Origin: Chitinophaga niastensis
GTDB taxonomy: Bacteria > Bacteroidota > Bacteroidia > Chitinophagales > Chitinophagaceae
Direction of reading: 5' to 3'
NCBI RefSeq assembly: GCF_003014755.1
Contig: NZ_PYAW01000003.1
Span: 682,001 to 746,000 of the forward strand
DNA: 64,000 nt
Of the stretch, positions 52,229 to 61,744 are shown piece by piece. Position 1 is the first letter of the stretch, and each line of letters begins with the position of its first letter. The notes under the pieces were generated by a model, which did not search any database, was not told the origin of the DNA, and saw only the letters and a list, made by a program, of their open reading frames with translations. Both the position numbers and the translations under genes were made by a program.

Positions 52229-52316
52229 TTCCCGTAAAGACGCATAAGCAGCAAAGGCGCAAAGATAAATTGGTAGTAATAGCAAAATTCTTTGCGCTTA
52301 TGCGTCTTTGCGGGAA
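52229..52316. repeat. intergenic palindrome E11 (CGCAAAGACGC-type)
   Basis: CCCGTAAAGACGCATAAGC at 52231-52249 pairs with GCTTATGCGTCTTTGCGGG at 52296-52314 with one mismatch, and GCAAAGA inside pairs with TCTTTGC beyond a 9-nt bulge. A TATATTTG -7 box at 52203-52210 on the plus strand would place this hairpin in the 5' untranslated leader of the TPR gene (start 52403). The gap to that start holds nothing else of note. Confidence 0.8.
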
Positions 52317-52402
52317 ACAAAAAGTTTGCATACCCCCCGGCTGGAAAATATTTCCTTCCGGGAATCGTTTTAAACGCATATTCAAGATATAACAGCTAAA
52401 GC

Positions 52403-55400
52403 ATGCAATTCATAAGAAAAATTTTTATTCCCGGACAACTGTATTTATTCCTCCTGGCCTTTGCCGGTGCAGGTATTGCGGGCCTGCCTGCAGCACAGGC
52501 GCAGCAAACACGCACTTACACTGATCCGGAAAAAGTATTCAAGGATGCACAACAGTATTTTCAGCAAGAGAAATACGCAGTATCCATGCAGCTTTTCAAG
52601 CAAACAATTGATAATATCGATTATTTCCATGAAACAAACCGCGACCTGGTTAAAACAGATGCCTACTATTATTATACCATCTGCGCACTGAAACTGCAAC
52701 AGGATAATGCGGAGAAACAGGCATTGGCATTTCTTAAACTGGCTAACAACAACGCCCGCGAAGAACTCGTTAGTTACCAGCTGGCCAAATATTATTTCCA
52801 TCAAAATAAACTCAAAGAGGCCATCCCCCTCTATGAGAAAGCCAACATAGAAAACTTATCCAACGCGGAAATTGCCGAAGCGAAATTTGAACTGGCCTAC
52901 TGCTACTTTAATGTAAAAGACTTTAAAAAAGCACAACCGCTGTTTGCATCTATCAAAGAAATACCCGGTAAATACTACATTCCTGCAAACTACTACTATG
53001 GCTTCATTACCTACTACAACCACCAATACGGTGAAGCCCTCAGCAGCTTCCAGAAAGTAGTAAAAGAACCTAAATACAGCAACGTAGTCCCTTATTATAT
53101 AGCTGAGATCTATTATTTCCAGGGTAAAACGGATCAGCTCATCGCTTATACAGAACCCCTGGTTAATAAAGGCGGCCAATACTATGAAGCTGAAATGAAG
53201 CAACTATTAGGGAAAGCCTATTTTGAGAAAAAAGACTATAAAAAGTCTCTCCCCTATCTGCAGGACTTCCAGGATAATGCTGATGAAGTAAGAAACGAAG
53301 ATATCTACCAGTTATCTTATGCTTACTATCAAACCAATAATCTCAGTAAAGCTATTACAGGATTCAAACAACTGAGCAGCTCCAAAGATTCACTGGGACA
53401 AAACTCCATGTACCTCCTGGGCGACTGTTACCTGCGCACCGGCCAGAAAGCCAATGCCCGTAATGCTTTTGCCTTTTGTGCCAACAACAGTTCCAATGCA
53501 CAGCAACAGGAAATATCCCGTTTCAACTACGGCAAATTATCTTATGAGCTGGGTTATCCGGATGCTGCCCTCAGCGAGCTGACGCAGTTTGTACAGAAAT
53601 ACCCCAAATCCACTTATGATAAAGAAGCCAGAGAGATCCTGGTGAATCTTTTCATGAACAGCAATAACTATAAAGATGGTTTGGCTACGATTGAAATGAT
53701 TAAAGATAAAAATCCTACAGTGCTCAAAGCCTACCAGAAAGTAGCTTACGGCCGCGCCACCCAGCTGATCAATGATCAGCAACTGGCAGAAGCCGACCGC
53801 CTGCTGGATATTGCTATCAGCAACCCATATGATCCACAGATCAAACAACTGGCGCATTTCTGGAAAGCAGAAATTGCCCTGCGACAGAATAAAACAAGCA
53901 ATGCTATCACTAACCTGAACGCCTATCTGAATACGACGGCTCCTGTTTCCGGCGAAGCCAACGCACAAACGGCCAGTTATAACCTGGGCTACAGCTTGCT
54001 GAAAGAAGATAAGTACAATGAAGCGCTGCCTTATTTTGAAACGGCGCAAAGGACCAGTGGTCCTAATGCACAGCGTATTGCTACCGATGCTGCCCTCCGC
54101 AGCGCCGATTGTTACTATATGCTCCGTCAGTTCCCGAAAGCTATTACACTGTACGACCGCATCATTAATAACAATGAGCCCGGCTCTGACTATGCTACCT
54201 ATCAGAAAGCCATCATCCTGGGTTTACAGGGTAAACAAAGTGAGAAACTGGCTTTGCTGAAACAACTGGGCAACAAATTCCCTTCTTCCGGATTCACCAA
54301 CGAAACCGATATAGAAATCGCCAATACCTATCTCTCTGAAGAAAAATATTCAGAAGCTATTCCTTTCCTGGAAAATGTATTACAGAAACAACCAAATGGT
54401 GTCAATGCTCCACGTGCATTGCTGAAACTGGGTTTATGCTACTACAATAAAGACAACGACAGCAAAGCACTCGCTTACTATCGCCAGGTAGTGGAAAAAT
54501 TCCCCGGCGCACCGGAAGCAAACGAAGCACTGCAAAGCATCAAAGCCATTTATGTAAGTCAGGGTAAAACAGACGATTACCTGGCCTTCCTGAAAGCAAG
54601 TGGCAGAACAGTAACTGCTTCTGCAGAAGATTCCCTTTCTTATGCCGCAGCAGAAGCAAGGTTTACCAGCAACGACTGCGCAGGCGCGACTTCCGCTTTT
54701 AACAGCTATATCCAGAAATATCCGAACGGTCAGTTTATCCTGCCCGCCTATTTCTACAAAGCAGAATGTGCCTATAACAATAAAGACTATACGAGTGCAC
54801 TGCCCGCATATGAATTTGTATTATCCCGCAATAACAGTTTGTATGCCGAAAGATCTGCACTGCAAGCGGCTAATATCAATTTTTATCAGCAAAAAAATTA
54901 TGATAAAGCGAGAGGCTATTATTTACAGTTACAGGACCTGGCTACCAGCAAGGAAAACAGCCTGACTGCCACCAGGGGCTTACTCCGCAGCAATTACCAG
55001 CTGAAACGCTGGGATGAAGTTTCCAACTACGCAGAAATCCTGTTGGGTGCTGCCAACATCAGTACTGATGATCAGATCATTGCACACTTCTACCAGGGTA
55101 AAGCAAAACAACAGGCCAAAGACTACGCCACCGCTATCACAGCATTCAAAACGGTAGCGTCCATGACCAAATCGGAAACAGGCGCTGAAGCCCGTTACAG
55201 CACCGCAGATTGTTACCTGCAACAAAACGATCTCGCAGCTGCTGAAAAAGCAGGTTTCGATGTTATCAAAAACACCCCCTCTTACGAAAACTGGGTGGCT
55301 AAATCATATATCCTGCTGGGAGATGTATACCTGCGTCAGCAGGACTATTTCAATGCCAAAGCTACTTACCAGAGTATTGTTACCAACAGTACTATTCCTG

Positions 55401-55483
55401 AACTGAAACAGGAAGCAAAAGATAAACTGGCGAAAGCAGAAGCAGAAGAAAAAGCAGCCGGTAAAAAACCAAAGAAACAATAA
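52403..55483 (+). CDS. large TPR-repeat protein, secreted
   Basis: The 1026-residue protein has a signal peptide (LYLFLLAFAGAGIAGL, cleavage after AQAQQ) followed by a long array of TPR motifs: repeated Y-A/L-x-G-x-x-x-x-A-x-x-F/Y patterns such as PDAALSELTQFVQKYPKS, AIPFLENVLQKQP and ALAYYRQVVEKFPG, from about residue 40 to 990. It ends in a basic Lys-rich tail. It should act in the periplasm or on the surface as a protein-binding scaffold. The next gene encodes an outer-membrane barrel, and the two are probably cotranscribed (61 nt apart). Its biological role is unknown. Confidence 0.9.
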   Translation: MQFIRKIFIPGQLYLFLLAFAGAGIAGLPAAQAQQTRTYTDPEKVFKDAQQYFQQEKYAVSMQLFKQTIDNIDYFHETNRDLVKTDAYYYYTICALKLQQDNAEKQALAFLKLANNNAREELVSYQLAKYYFHQNKLKEAIPLYEKANIENLSNAEIAEAKFELAYCYFNVKDFKKAQPLFASIKEIPGKYYIPANYYYGFITYYNHQYGEALSSFQKVVKEPKYSNVVPYYIAEIYYFQGKTDQLIAYTEPLVNKGGQYYEAEMKQLLGKAYFEKKDYKKSLPYLQDFQDNADEVRNEDIYQLSYAYYQTNNLSKAITGFKQLSSSKDSLGQNSMYLLGDCYLRTGQKANARNAFAFCANNSSNAQQQEISRFNYGKLSYELGYPDAALSELTQFVQKYPKSTYDKEAREILVNLFMNSNNYKDGLATIEMIKDKNPTVLKAYQKVAYGRATQLINDQQLAEADRLLDIAISNPYDPQIKQLAHFWKAEIALRQNKTSNAITNLNAYLNTTAPVSGEANAQTASYNLGYSLLKEDKYNEALPYFETAQRTSGPNAQRIATDAALRSADCYYMLRQFPKAITLYDRIINNNEPGSDYATYQKAIILGLQGKQSEKLALLKQLGNKFPSSGFTNETDIEIANTYLSEEKYSEAIPFLENVLQKQPNGVNAPRALLKLGLCYYNKDNDSKALAYYRQVVEKFPGAPEANEALQSIKAIYVSQGKTDDYLAFLKASGRTVTASAEDSLSYAAAEARFTSNDCAGATSAFNSYIQKYPNGQFILPAYFYKAECAYNNKDYTSALPAYEFVLSRNNSLYAERSALQAANINFYQQKNYDKARGYYLQLQDLATSKENSLTATRGLLRSNYQLKRWDEVSNYAEILLGAANISTDDQIIAHFYQGKAKQQAKDYATAITAFKTVASMTKSETGAEARYSTADCYLQQNDLAAAEKAGFDVIKNTPSYENWVAKSYILLGDVYLRQQDYFNAKATYQSIVTNSTIPELKQEAKDKLAKAEAEEKAAGKKPKKQ

Positions 55484-55543
55484 TCATTTTCGGATTTCGA
55501 TATTTTGGAATTTTCGGATTATCAGATTTAAGCTCAAGACAGC

Positions 55544-57193
55544 ATGAACATTCAAACAATATATAGCAAACGAACTTTCATAATAACAGCACTGAGTGTT
55601 GCCGGTCTGTTGTCTTCAAAAAAGGCAGCAGCACAGGAACCGTTGAAACAGGAAACGATTGACATCATCTCTACCAATCAGCCTAAACTGCGGGACGCCT
55701 ACAAACTCAATCTCACGGCCTCTTTGCCGGGTATTGACACCAGCAGGCCATCGCTCAAATACCAGGTACCGGCACTGAACCTGAATTTCATGTACCAGGC
55801 AGCACCATTAAAACCACTGGCACTGGGCAAAGACTCTCTCAACGCGTTGCAGAATAACTTTATTAAACTGGGTTACGGCAATTATAAAACACCATTCCTG
55901 CAGGCAGGCTTTGGCAGTGGCAGACATGACATGTATAATTACGGTCTGTATGTAAACTACACCGGCTCAAAAGGAAAAGAGATTCCAGACCAGGACTACA
56001 GCAACCTGAATGTACTGGCTTCCGGATCTTACCTGTTGCCTAAATTCCAGTTCAACGGCAGCCTCGGATATGATCGCAACACCGTTCACTACTACGGCTA
56101 CAACCATGATACAACGAAGTACGAAAAAAAGGATATTGAACAAACCTTTAACCAGCTGACTGCTACAGTAGGTGTACAAAACCGGCCGCAAAACGACTGG
56201 GCATTTACCTTTCAGCCGCAGGTAAAATTTATTCTCTTTAATGATTCCTACAAGCGTACAGAAAATACTTTTTTACTGAAAGTACCGGTACGTAAACAGG
56301 TATTTGAAGATATCTACATTCAGGTGGAAGGAGTATTTGACCTGTCTACTTATAAACAAGATAACAACCGCGCCATCAACAACAATCTGGCGGCTATCCA
56401 TCCTGCAGTAGACATCATGAAACCCGGATTTGTATTGCATGCCGGCGTAAATCCTACCTGGACCAACAGCAAATTTTATCTGCTGCCAGACATCGTGAAT
56501 GAGTCGCACCTGATCCGTAAAAAACTGATCCTGAGCAGTGGATGGATTTCTTATTTTGAAAAGAATTCCTACCGCAACCTCGCCAATAAAAATCCGTTCC
56601 TCGCCGGCTTGCCGGGGGATATGATGAATACCCGTGTAGAAGAAAAATATACCGGTATCAAAGGTACGCTGGGCAGTCATTTCAACTATAACACCAAATT
56701 TGCTTCCGTTACCTGGTATGATATGCCGCTGTTTGTGAATGACAGCGCCAACACCAAAGTATTTACTACCCGCAACGAAACCATGTTGCGTGCCTTCCAA
56801 CTGCATGCAGAAGTAGGTTATATAGAAGAAGAAAAATTCCAGGCACGTGTGAGCTTCGATTGGTACAACTACAACAAACAGGAAACGGAAGTGAAACCAT
56901 GGCACCTGCCTCCTTTCCAGGGCGACCTGTTTGTACAGTATACGCTGGCTAAAAAATTACACCTGAATGCAGACATATTTGCACTCAGCGGTAGCTATTA
57001 CCTGCTGCCAAACAAAGATTTCGGTAAAACCAAAGGCGCATGGGACCTGAACGCCGGCGCTTCATACGATATTGGCAGGAACTTCAATCTATGGGTGAAT
57101 GCAAATAATATTTTCAATTCACACTATCAGCGCTGGTACCTGTACCCTACTTATGGGTTCAATGTGGTGGGTGGTGTGATGATTAAGTTTTAA
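55544..57193 (+). CDS. outer-membrane beta-barrel protein (TonB-receptor-like, no plug)
   Basis: The 549-residue protein has a signal peptide (FIITALSVAGLL, cleavage after AAAQ). The mature part is made of alternating strands typical of a porin-type beta barrel (for example GNYKTPFLQAGFGSGRHDMYNYGLYVNY) and ends in an aromatic residue, GGVMIKF. No TonB-dependent plug domain is visible at the N-terminus. It follows the TPR gene closely and is followed by palindrome E6. A joint outer-membrane system with the TPR protein and the HU-CCDC81-type protein is an inference from gene order. Confidence 0.85.
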   Translation: MNIQTIYSKRTFIITALSVAGLLSSKKAAAQEPLKQETIDIISTNQPKLRDAYKLNLTASLPGIDTSRPSLKYQVPALNLNFMYQAAPLKPLALGKDSLNALQNNFIKLGYGNYKTPFLQAGFGSGRHDMYNYGLYVNYTGSKGKEIPDQDYSNLNVLASGSYLLPKFQFNGSLGYDRNTVHYYGYNHDTTKYEKKDIEQTFNQLTATVGVQNRPQNDWAFTFQPQVKFILFNDSYKRTENTFLLKVPVRKQVFEDIYIQVEGVFDLSTYKQDNNRAINNNLAAIHPAVDIMKPGFVLHAGVNPTWTNSKFYLLPDIVNESHLIRKKLILSSGWISYFEKNSYRNLANKNPFLAGLPGDMMNTRVEEKYTGIKGTLGSHFNYNTKFASVTWYDMPLFVNDSANTKVFTTRNETMLRAFQLHAEVGYIEEEKFQARVSFDWYNYNKQETEVKPWHLPPFQGDLFVQYTLAKKLHLNADIFALSGSYYLLPNKDFGKTKGAWDLNAGASYDIGRNFNLWVNANNIFNSHYQRWYLYPTYGFNVVGGVMIKF

Positions 57194-57202
57194 CTTAGCT
57201 GT

Positions 57203-57351
57203 GATTGTCTTACTCAGGATTAGACTGATTAAAATGATTATGCTGATTATATTTTATATAATCGATAATCCATACTGGGCTTACCCGATTCTTACAAAAA
57301 AATAAAATCAGCATAATCATTTTAATCAGTCTAATCGGGAGTAAGACAATC
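57203..57351. repeat. intergenic palindrome E6 (GATTA-nonamer family)
   Basis: Arms open with GATTGTCTTACTC and have four units, GATTAGACT, GATTAAAAT, GATTATGCT, GATTATATT, with a matching right arm. The opening GTCTTACTC differs by one base from GTCTTTCTC of E1-E4. It lies between codirectional barrel and HU-CCDC81 genes. Confidence 0.9.
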
Positions 57352-57380
57352 GGACTATTTAATCACCAAAAAATCTCACT

Positions 57381-58310
57381 TTGATACTTCAACAATACAT
57401 TCAGGAAGTGCTGTTTAAGCAGCGGGTTTGTGTAGTACCACAGCTGGGAACATTTACTGTACAACATTTTCCCGCGCAATATAACGTTGCCGCACATACG
57501 CTGACCGCTCCGCGTGAGCAGGTAATATTTACCCAGCAATGGCAGGATGATGGCTCGTGCCTGGAGTGGATTGCACTCAAGGAGAACCTTGTTCCTGCTG
57601 TGGCACAACGGAAAATGGAAAAATACCTGGAAGAACTCAAGACTACCCTGCAATCAGGTAAACCATTGGTATTACCAGGCATAGGACAGCTCCAAGGCGA
57701 TTTTACCGGCAATATCCATTTTCATGCAGAAATACTGCCGGTAGAACAGGAGTCAATACCTATTACACCCATACAACGACAAGAAACTAAAGCACCTGCA
57801 CCCGCTCCCCAGGCGCCACCTCCCGTTACCATGCCACTGGAGCCAATGATGACGGAAGAAATGGAAGATACGCTGGAAGCAGTAACAGAAGAAGGTGGTT
57901 TCAAATGGTGGTGGGCAGGTATTCCTATTGCAATGGTAGTAATTGGTTTAGCTACCTGGTGGTATGTGTCTTCTCAGGCTGGTTCCCCGGGCCCGCAGGT
58001 ACAGGCAGTAAATACAGATTCAATTAAAGCAAAGCAACTGGCAGATAGTATAAAAGCAGCTACACCGGTGACACCGCCCCCGCCGGATACACTGGCATAC
58101 TTTGCTGTGGTGGAAGAGTTTAAAGACAGTGTAAGAGCCGCCAGACAAACAGCAAAAAGACAAGCGTGGAAACAGGAAGTAGTGATGTATAAAAGAGGTA
58201 ACAGCTACAAGGTAGCCGCACCAATCAGATCCATTGCCAGCGATACCACTGCTGAACTGGAAAAAAAGAAAGTTTATTTTAAGAATAATAGAATATACCT
58301 GGATTTTTAA
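57381..58310 (+). CDS. HU-CCDC81-type domain protein with a membrane segment
   Basis: The 309-residue protein starts at a TTG (57381): no ATG fits the conserved N-terminus. Residues 1-115 form the bacterial HU-CCDC81 domain pair (LQQYIQEVLFKQRVCVVPQLGTF, PRKxx-type second helix). A Pro-rich linker (residues 128-155) leads to a membrane segment at about 176-197 (WWWAGIPIAMVVIGLATWWYV), and a polar C-terminus has a Lys-rich strand end. In Bacteroidota this fold binds nucleic acid or peptidoglycan-linked partners near the septum; the role here is inference. It lies downstream of the barrel gene. Confidence 0.85.
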   Translation: MILQQYIQEVLFKQRVCVVPQLGTFTVQHFPAQYNVAAHTLTAPREQVIFTQQWQDDGSCLEWIALKENLVPAVAQRKMEKYLEELKTTLQSGKPLVLPGIGQLQGDFTGNIHFHAEILPVEQESIPITPIQRQETKAPAPAPQAPPPVTMPLEPMMTEEMEDTLEAVTEEGGFKWWWAGIPIAMVVIGLATWWYVSSQAGSPGPQVQAVNTDSIKAKQLADSIKAATPVTPPPPDTLAYFAVVEEFKDSVRAARQTAKRQAWKQEVVMYKRGNSYKVAAPIRSIASDTTAELEKKKVYFKNNRIYLDF

Positions 58311-58316
58311 TCCTTA

Positions 58317-59213
58317 TTATTTTATTTCACCCGCCACAATCTCCAGCCCCTCTGCGAAAGTATGGGGCTGGTATCCCAGTTCTTTCACGGCCTTATCAAT
58401 CAACAATCCTGTTTTGGCAGGTCGTGGTGCAGGCTGGGCAAGACTTCTCGCACTTATCTTCTCAACCAGTGCAGTGTCCAGTTTAAAATATTCGGCTGTT
58501 TGGATAGCCATATCATATGGCGTGAGTATATCTTTTCCGGAGATATTAAAAAAGCCGGTTGCCTTTTTATTGGCGATCAACAGGCAGCCCATCGCCAGAT
58601 CATGACAGAGCGTGGGAGTACGCCACTGATCATCTACCACTTTTACTTTCTTGCCTTGCTGCAAATTATTTTTCACCCAGGTAATCATGTTGCTGCGATG
58701 CGGATCGGCTACTACGCCATATACCAATACCGTGCGTACAATCGCCCATTGTAATTTACTGTTGTGTACCAGTCGCTCTGCAGCTACTTTACTGGTGCCA
58801 TAATAATTAATTGGATTCACTGCAGCCTCTTCACTGTAAGGTCCCTGTAAACCATCGAACACAAAGTCGGTGGACAGGAAAATGAAGAAAGCATTGCAAC
58901 TCTCTGCTGCATGGACAAGGTACCGTGTAGCACCTACATTGGTGTCCCAGCAGCCATCTTTATTCTTCTCGCAGTCATCCACCTGCGACATCGCACCACC
59001 ATGAATAATGATGTCCGGTTTATGCTTTTCTACCAGCTGCTTTACGCTGCCGGCATCACGGAGATTGACCGCTTCATAAGTGTAATTATCCCTCATGGGA
59101 AAACGATTAGGCCCTCTGCCAGTGGCTATTACATCATATTTTCCATCTTGCAGAAAAAGCGGGATCAAATGTTGTCCCAATAATCCGTTACTACCAGTTA
59201 TAAGTACCTTCAT
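58317..59213 (-). CDS. RmlD-like dTDP-4-dehydrorhamnose reductase / extended SDR
   Basis: The 298-residue NAD(P)-dependent reductase has the Rossmann motif ITGSNGLLGQHLIPLF at residues 5-20, IIHGGAMSQVDDCEKN in the RmlD pattern, STDFVFDGLQGPYSEE and the YGTSKVAAERLV (YxxxK) catalytic motif. The RmlD subfamily makes dTDP-L-rhamnose for cell-surface glycans, but isolated homologues also act as 4-keto-sugar reductases. No rmlABC genes are near, so the substrate is open. It is convergent with the HU-CCDC81 gene (6 nt between stops). Confidence 0.88.
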   Translation of the reverse strand: MKVLITGSNGLLGQHLIPLFLQDGKYDVIATGRGPNRFPMRDNYTYEAVNLRDAGSVKQLVEKHKPDIIIHGGAMSQVDDCEKNKDGCWDTNVGATRYLVHAAESCNAFFIFLSTDFVFDGLQGPYSEEAAVNPINYYGTSKVAAERLVHNSKLQWAIVRTVLVYGVVADPHRSNMITWVKNNLQQGKKVKVVDDQWRTPTLCHDLAMGCLLIANKKATGFFNISGKDILTPYDMAIQTAEYFKLDTALVEKISARSLAQPAPRPAKTGLLIDKAVKELGYQPHTFAEGLEIVAGEIK

Positions 59214-59263
59214 AAAGCCATATTCAATACGCTATCTTTAAAGATAAGGAAAAAAAGCAGAAA

Positions 59264-59476
59264 GAAGGCCTTCGGCCTTTGTCTTTTCTTTACCATGATT
59301 TTGATGATTAATCATGATTTTTCTGATTTCATTTTCTTTTAAAAGATAGCTATTACGTTTAATAATATGCTTTGGGAAAATCAGTAAGCATACTGATTAG
59401 CAAGAAATAAAATCAGAAAAATCATGATTAATCATCAAAATCATGGTAAAGAAAAGACAAAGGCCGAAGGCCTTCC
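59264..59476. repeat. intergenic palindrome E7 (GATTA family with GGCC caps)
   Basis: Both ends carry GAAGGCCTTCGGCCTTTGTC and its complement, each a small hairpin. Inside, GATTTTGAT, GATTAATCAT, GATTTTTCT units form the arms around an AT-rich centre. The cap is shared with the left end of E4. It lies between two minus-strand genes, 6 nt from the prolyl oligopeptidase stop. Confidence 0.9.
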
Positions 59477-59482
59477 CCTTCG

Positions 59483-61606
59483 CTATTTTTTCATTCCCAG
59501 ATTATACATTGTAAATGCCCAGATATCTGCCGCCTCATCAATCAATTTGGAAGTGGGTTTACCCGCTCCATGCCCTGCCTGTGTTTCAATCCGGATCAGG
59601 GTTGGATTAGGTCCGGCGTTACATGCCTGCAAAGTAGCTGCAAACTTAAAGGAATGTGCAGGCACTACACGGTCATCATGATCTGCAGTAGTAATTAATG
59701 TGGCAGGATAAGATGTACCGGGTTTCAGGTTGTGCAACGGCGAATATTTTACCAGGTATTTAAACTGGTCTGCGTTGTCGCTACTGCCATATTCCACTGC
59801 CCAGGCCCAGCCTATAGTGAATTTCTGAAAACGAAGCATATCCATCACGCCTACCGCCGGTAAGGCTACTTTAAACAGCTCCGGACGTTGGGTCATACAG
59901 GCACCTACCAGTAGTCCACCGTTGGAACCGCCGCGGATGGCGATCTTAGCAGGATTGGTGTACTTTGTTTGGATCAGGTGTTCTGCTGCGCCAATAAAAT
60001 CATTGAACACATTTTGTTTTTTGTCCAGCATACCTGCCTTGTGCCATGCTTCGCCGTATTCGCTGCCACCGCGTAGTGCTACCACCGCATATATACCTCC
60101 CTGCTCCATAAAATACAGGTTGGATACGCTGAAGCCCGGTGTTTGCGCGATGTTAAAGCCACCATAACCATAAATCAGTACGGGATTGTTGCCATCCGGT
60201 TTGATTCCTTTCTTATATGAGAGGAACATAGGTACGCTTGCACCATCTTTACTGTGAAAGAATACCTGTTTGGTTTCGTAATCCTCCGGATTAAACTTCA
60301 CCGCTGCCTTATTATATAAAGAAGAGGTGCCACTGCTGATATCGTATTTATATACAGTAGGCGGTGTAACAAAAGAAGTATAGGAATAAAAGATTTCCTT
60401 ATCTTCTTTTTTACCATCAAATCCGCTGGCAGTACCTATTCCAGGCAGTTTAATTTCATGCCCCTGTTTACCGTTATAATCATATTGATACATGGTAGTA
60501 GCTGCATCTTTCAGGTAAGCAAGAAATAATTTGCCGCCTGCAGTGTGTGCGCCCTGCAATGCGTCTTTCTTTTCGGGCACAATGATTTTCCAGTTGGCAA
60601 CTGCCGGATTAGCCGGATCAATCAATACCACTTTATAATTAGGCGCGTCGTGATTGGTGCGTACCAGTAATTTATCGCCATCATTATCTATTACCTCAGG
60701 CTCGTAGCTGAAACCTTTTATCAGCAATACAAAATCTTTCTGAGCAGGGTTTTGCAGATCGCGATACCAGAGTTCGCGGCCGGAGGTGCCTTCTGAAGTA
60801 CCCAGAATGAGAAAACGTTCATCTTCTGTGACGCTCACACCGGCGTTGCGCAGCGGATGATCTTTATCTGCATAAATTAATTCATCCTGCTCCTGTGCAT
60901 CACCGAGTTTGTGATAATATACTTTCTGGAATTCATTCTTTTTAGACAGCTTGCTTTGTTCATCGGGTTTATCATAGCGGCTATAGTAGAAGCCATTCCC
61001 TTTCCAGGCAAGGCCACTGAATTTAACCCATTCCAGTTTATCAGACAGCAGTTGCCTGGTTTCCACGTCCATGACAAAACCTTCCTGCCAGTCGGAGCCG
61101 GCTTTTGCAAGGAGATAGGCCAGATGTTTACCATCTTTGGAAAAACTCATCGTACCTAAAGCAGTGGTACCGGCGGCAGAGAGTTTATTGGGGTCGATAA
61201 ATACTTCCGGGGTTCCGCCTAAAGTGGCGGTGCGATACAGGATAGCCTGATTTTGCAATCCGTCATTTTTAAAGAAGTAGTAATAATTACCATGTTTAGT
61301 CGGCGCACCGATTTTGGGGTAATTCCACAATTCTTCCAATCTTTTTTTTATCCCGCTGCGGAAGGGGATTTTTGAAAGATATTCCTGTGTTACTGTATTT
61401 TCTGCGTCCACCCAGGCTTTTGTTTCCGCGCTATGGTCGTCTTCCAGCCACCGGTAAGGGTCTGCGACTTTTGTGCCGTGATAATCATCTGTCGTATCTA
61501 CTTTCCTGGTGTCGGGATAGGTGATAGGGTGTTGTTGTGCTGTAACCTGTCCTGCCATTAGTGTCATGCTCATAATTAGCCAAATCTTATTATTATTTTT
61601 CAACAT
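59483..61606 (-). CDS. S9A prolyl oligopeptidase
   Basis: The 707-residue protein has a signal-like N-terminus (IWLIMSMTLMAGQVTAQ), so it is exported. A seven-bladed propeller region (from KVADPYRWLEDD to about residue 430) covers the active site of a C-terminal alpha/beta hydrolase. The triad is Ser in RGGSNGGLLVGACM, Asp in TADHDDRVVPAHSFKF and His in TQAGHGAGKPTSK. It cleaves short peptides after proline. Length is normal for this family. The gene is a single unit after palindrome E7, with the pfkA gene divergent upstream. Confidence 0.95.
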   Translation of the reverse strand: MLKNNNKIWLIMSMTLMAGQVTAQQHPITYPDTRKVDTTDDYHGTKVADPYRWLEDDHSAETKAWVDAENTVTQEYLSKIPFRSGIKKRLEELWNYPKIGAPTKHGNYYYFFKNDGLQNQAILYRTATLGGTPEVFIDPNKLSAAGTTALGTMSFSKDGKHLAYLLAKAGSDWQEGFVMDVETRQLLSDKLEWVKFSGLAWKGNGFYYSRYDKPDEQSKLSKKNEFQKVYYHKLGDAQEQDELIYADKDHPLRNAGVSVTEDERFLILGTSEGTSGRELWYRDLQNPAQKDFVLLIKGFSYEPEVIDNDGDKLLVRTNHDAPNYKVVLIDPANPAVANWKIIVPEKKDALQGAHTAGGKLFLAYLKDAATTMYQYDYNGKQGHEIKLPGIGTASGFDGKKEDKEIFYSYTSFVTPPTVYKYDISSGTSSLYNKAAVKFNPEDYETKQVFFHSKDGASVPMFLSYKKGIKPDGNNPVLIYGYGGFNIAQTPGFSVSNLYFMEQGGIYAVVALRGGSEYGEAWHKAGMLDKKQNVFNDFIGAAEHLIQTKYTNPAKIAIRGGSNGGLLVGACMTQRPELFKVALPAVGVMDMLRFQKFTIGWAWAVEYGSSDNADQFKYLVKYSPLHNLKPGTSYPATLITTADHDDRVVPAHSFKFAATLQACNAGPNPTLIRIETQAGHGAGKPTSKLIDEAADIWAFTMYNLGMKK

Positions 61607-61744
61607 GCATAATATTTTTTAAAAAAATTAGCTACTTTGTTTGATGGAAATTAAAAATTTAGGTTATTTCATCAGATAACTGTTAGAAAACAATTGCAAA
61701 ATGTTATTTTTGTGCGCCTTTAAGATATTTTTTTAGCAATTTAT

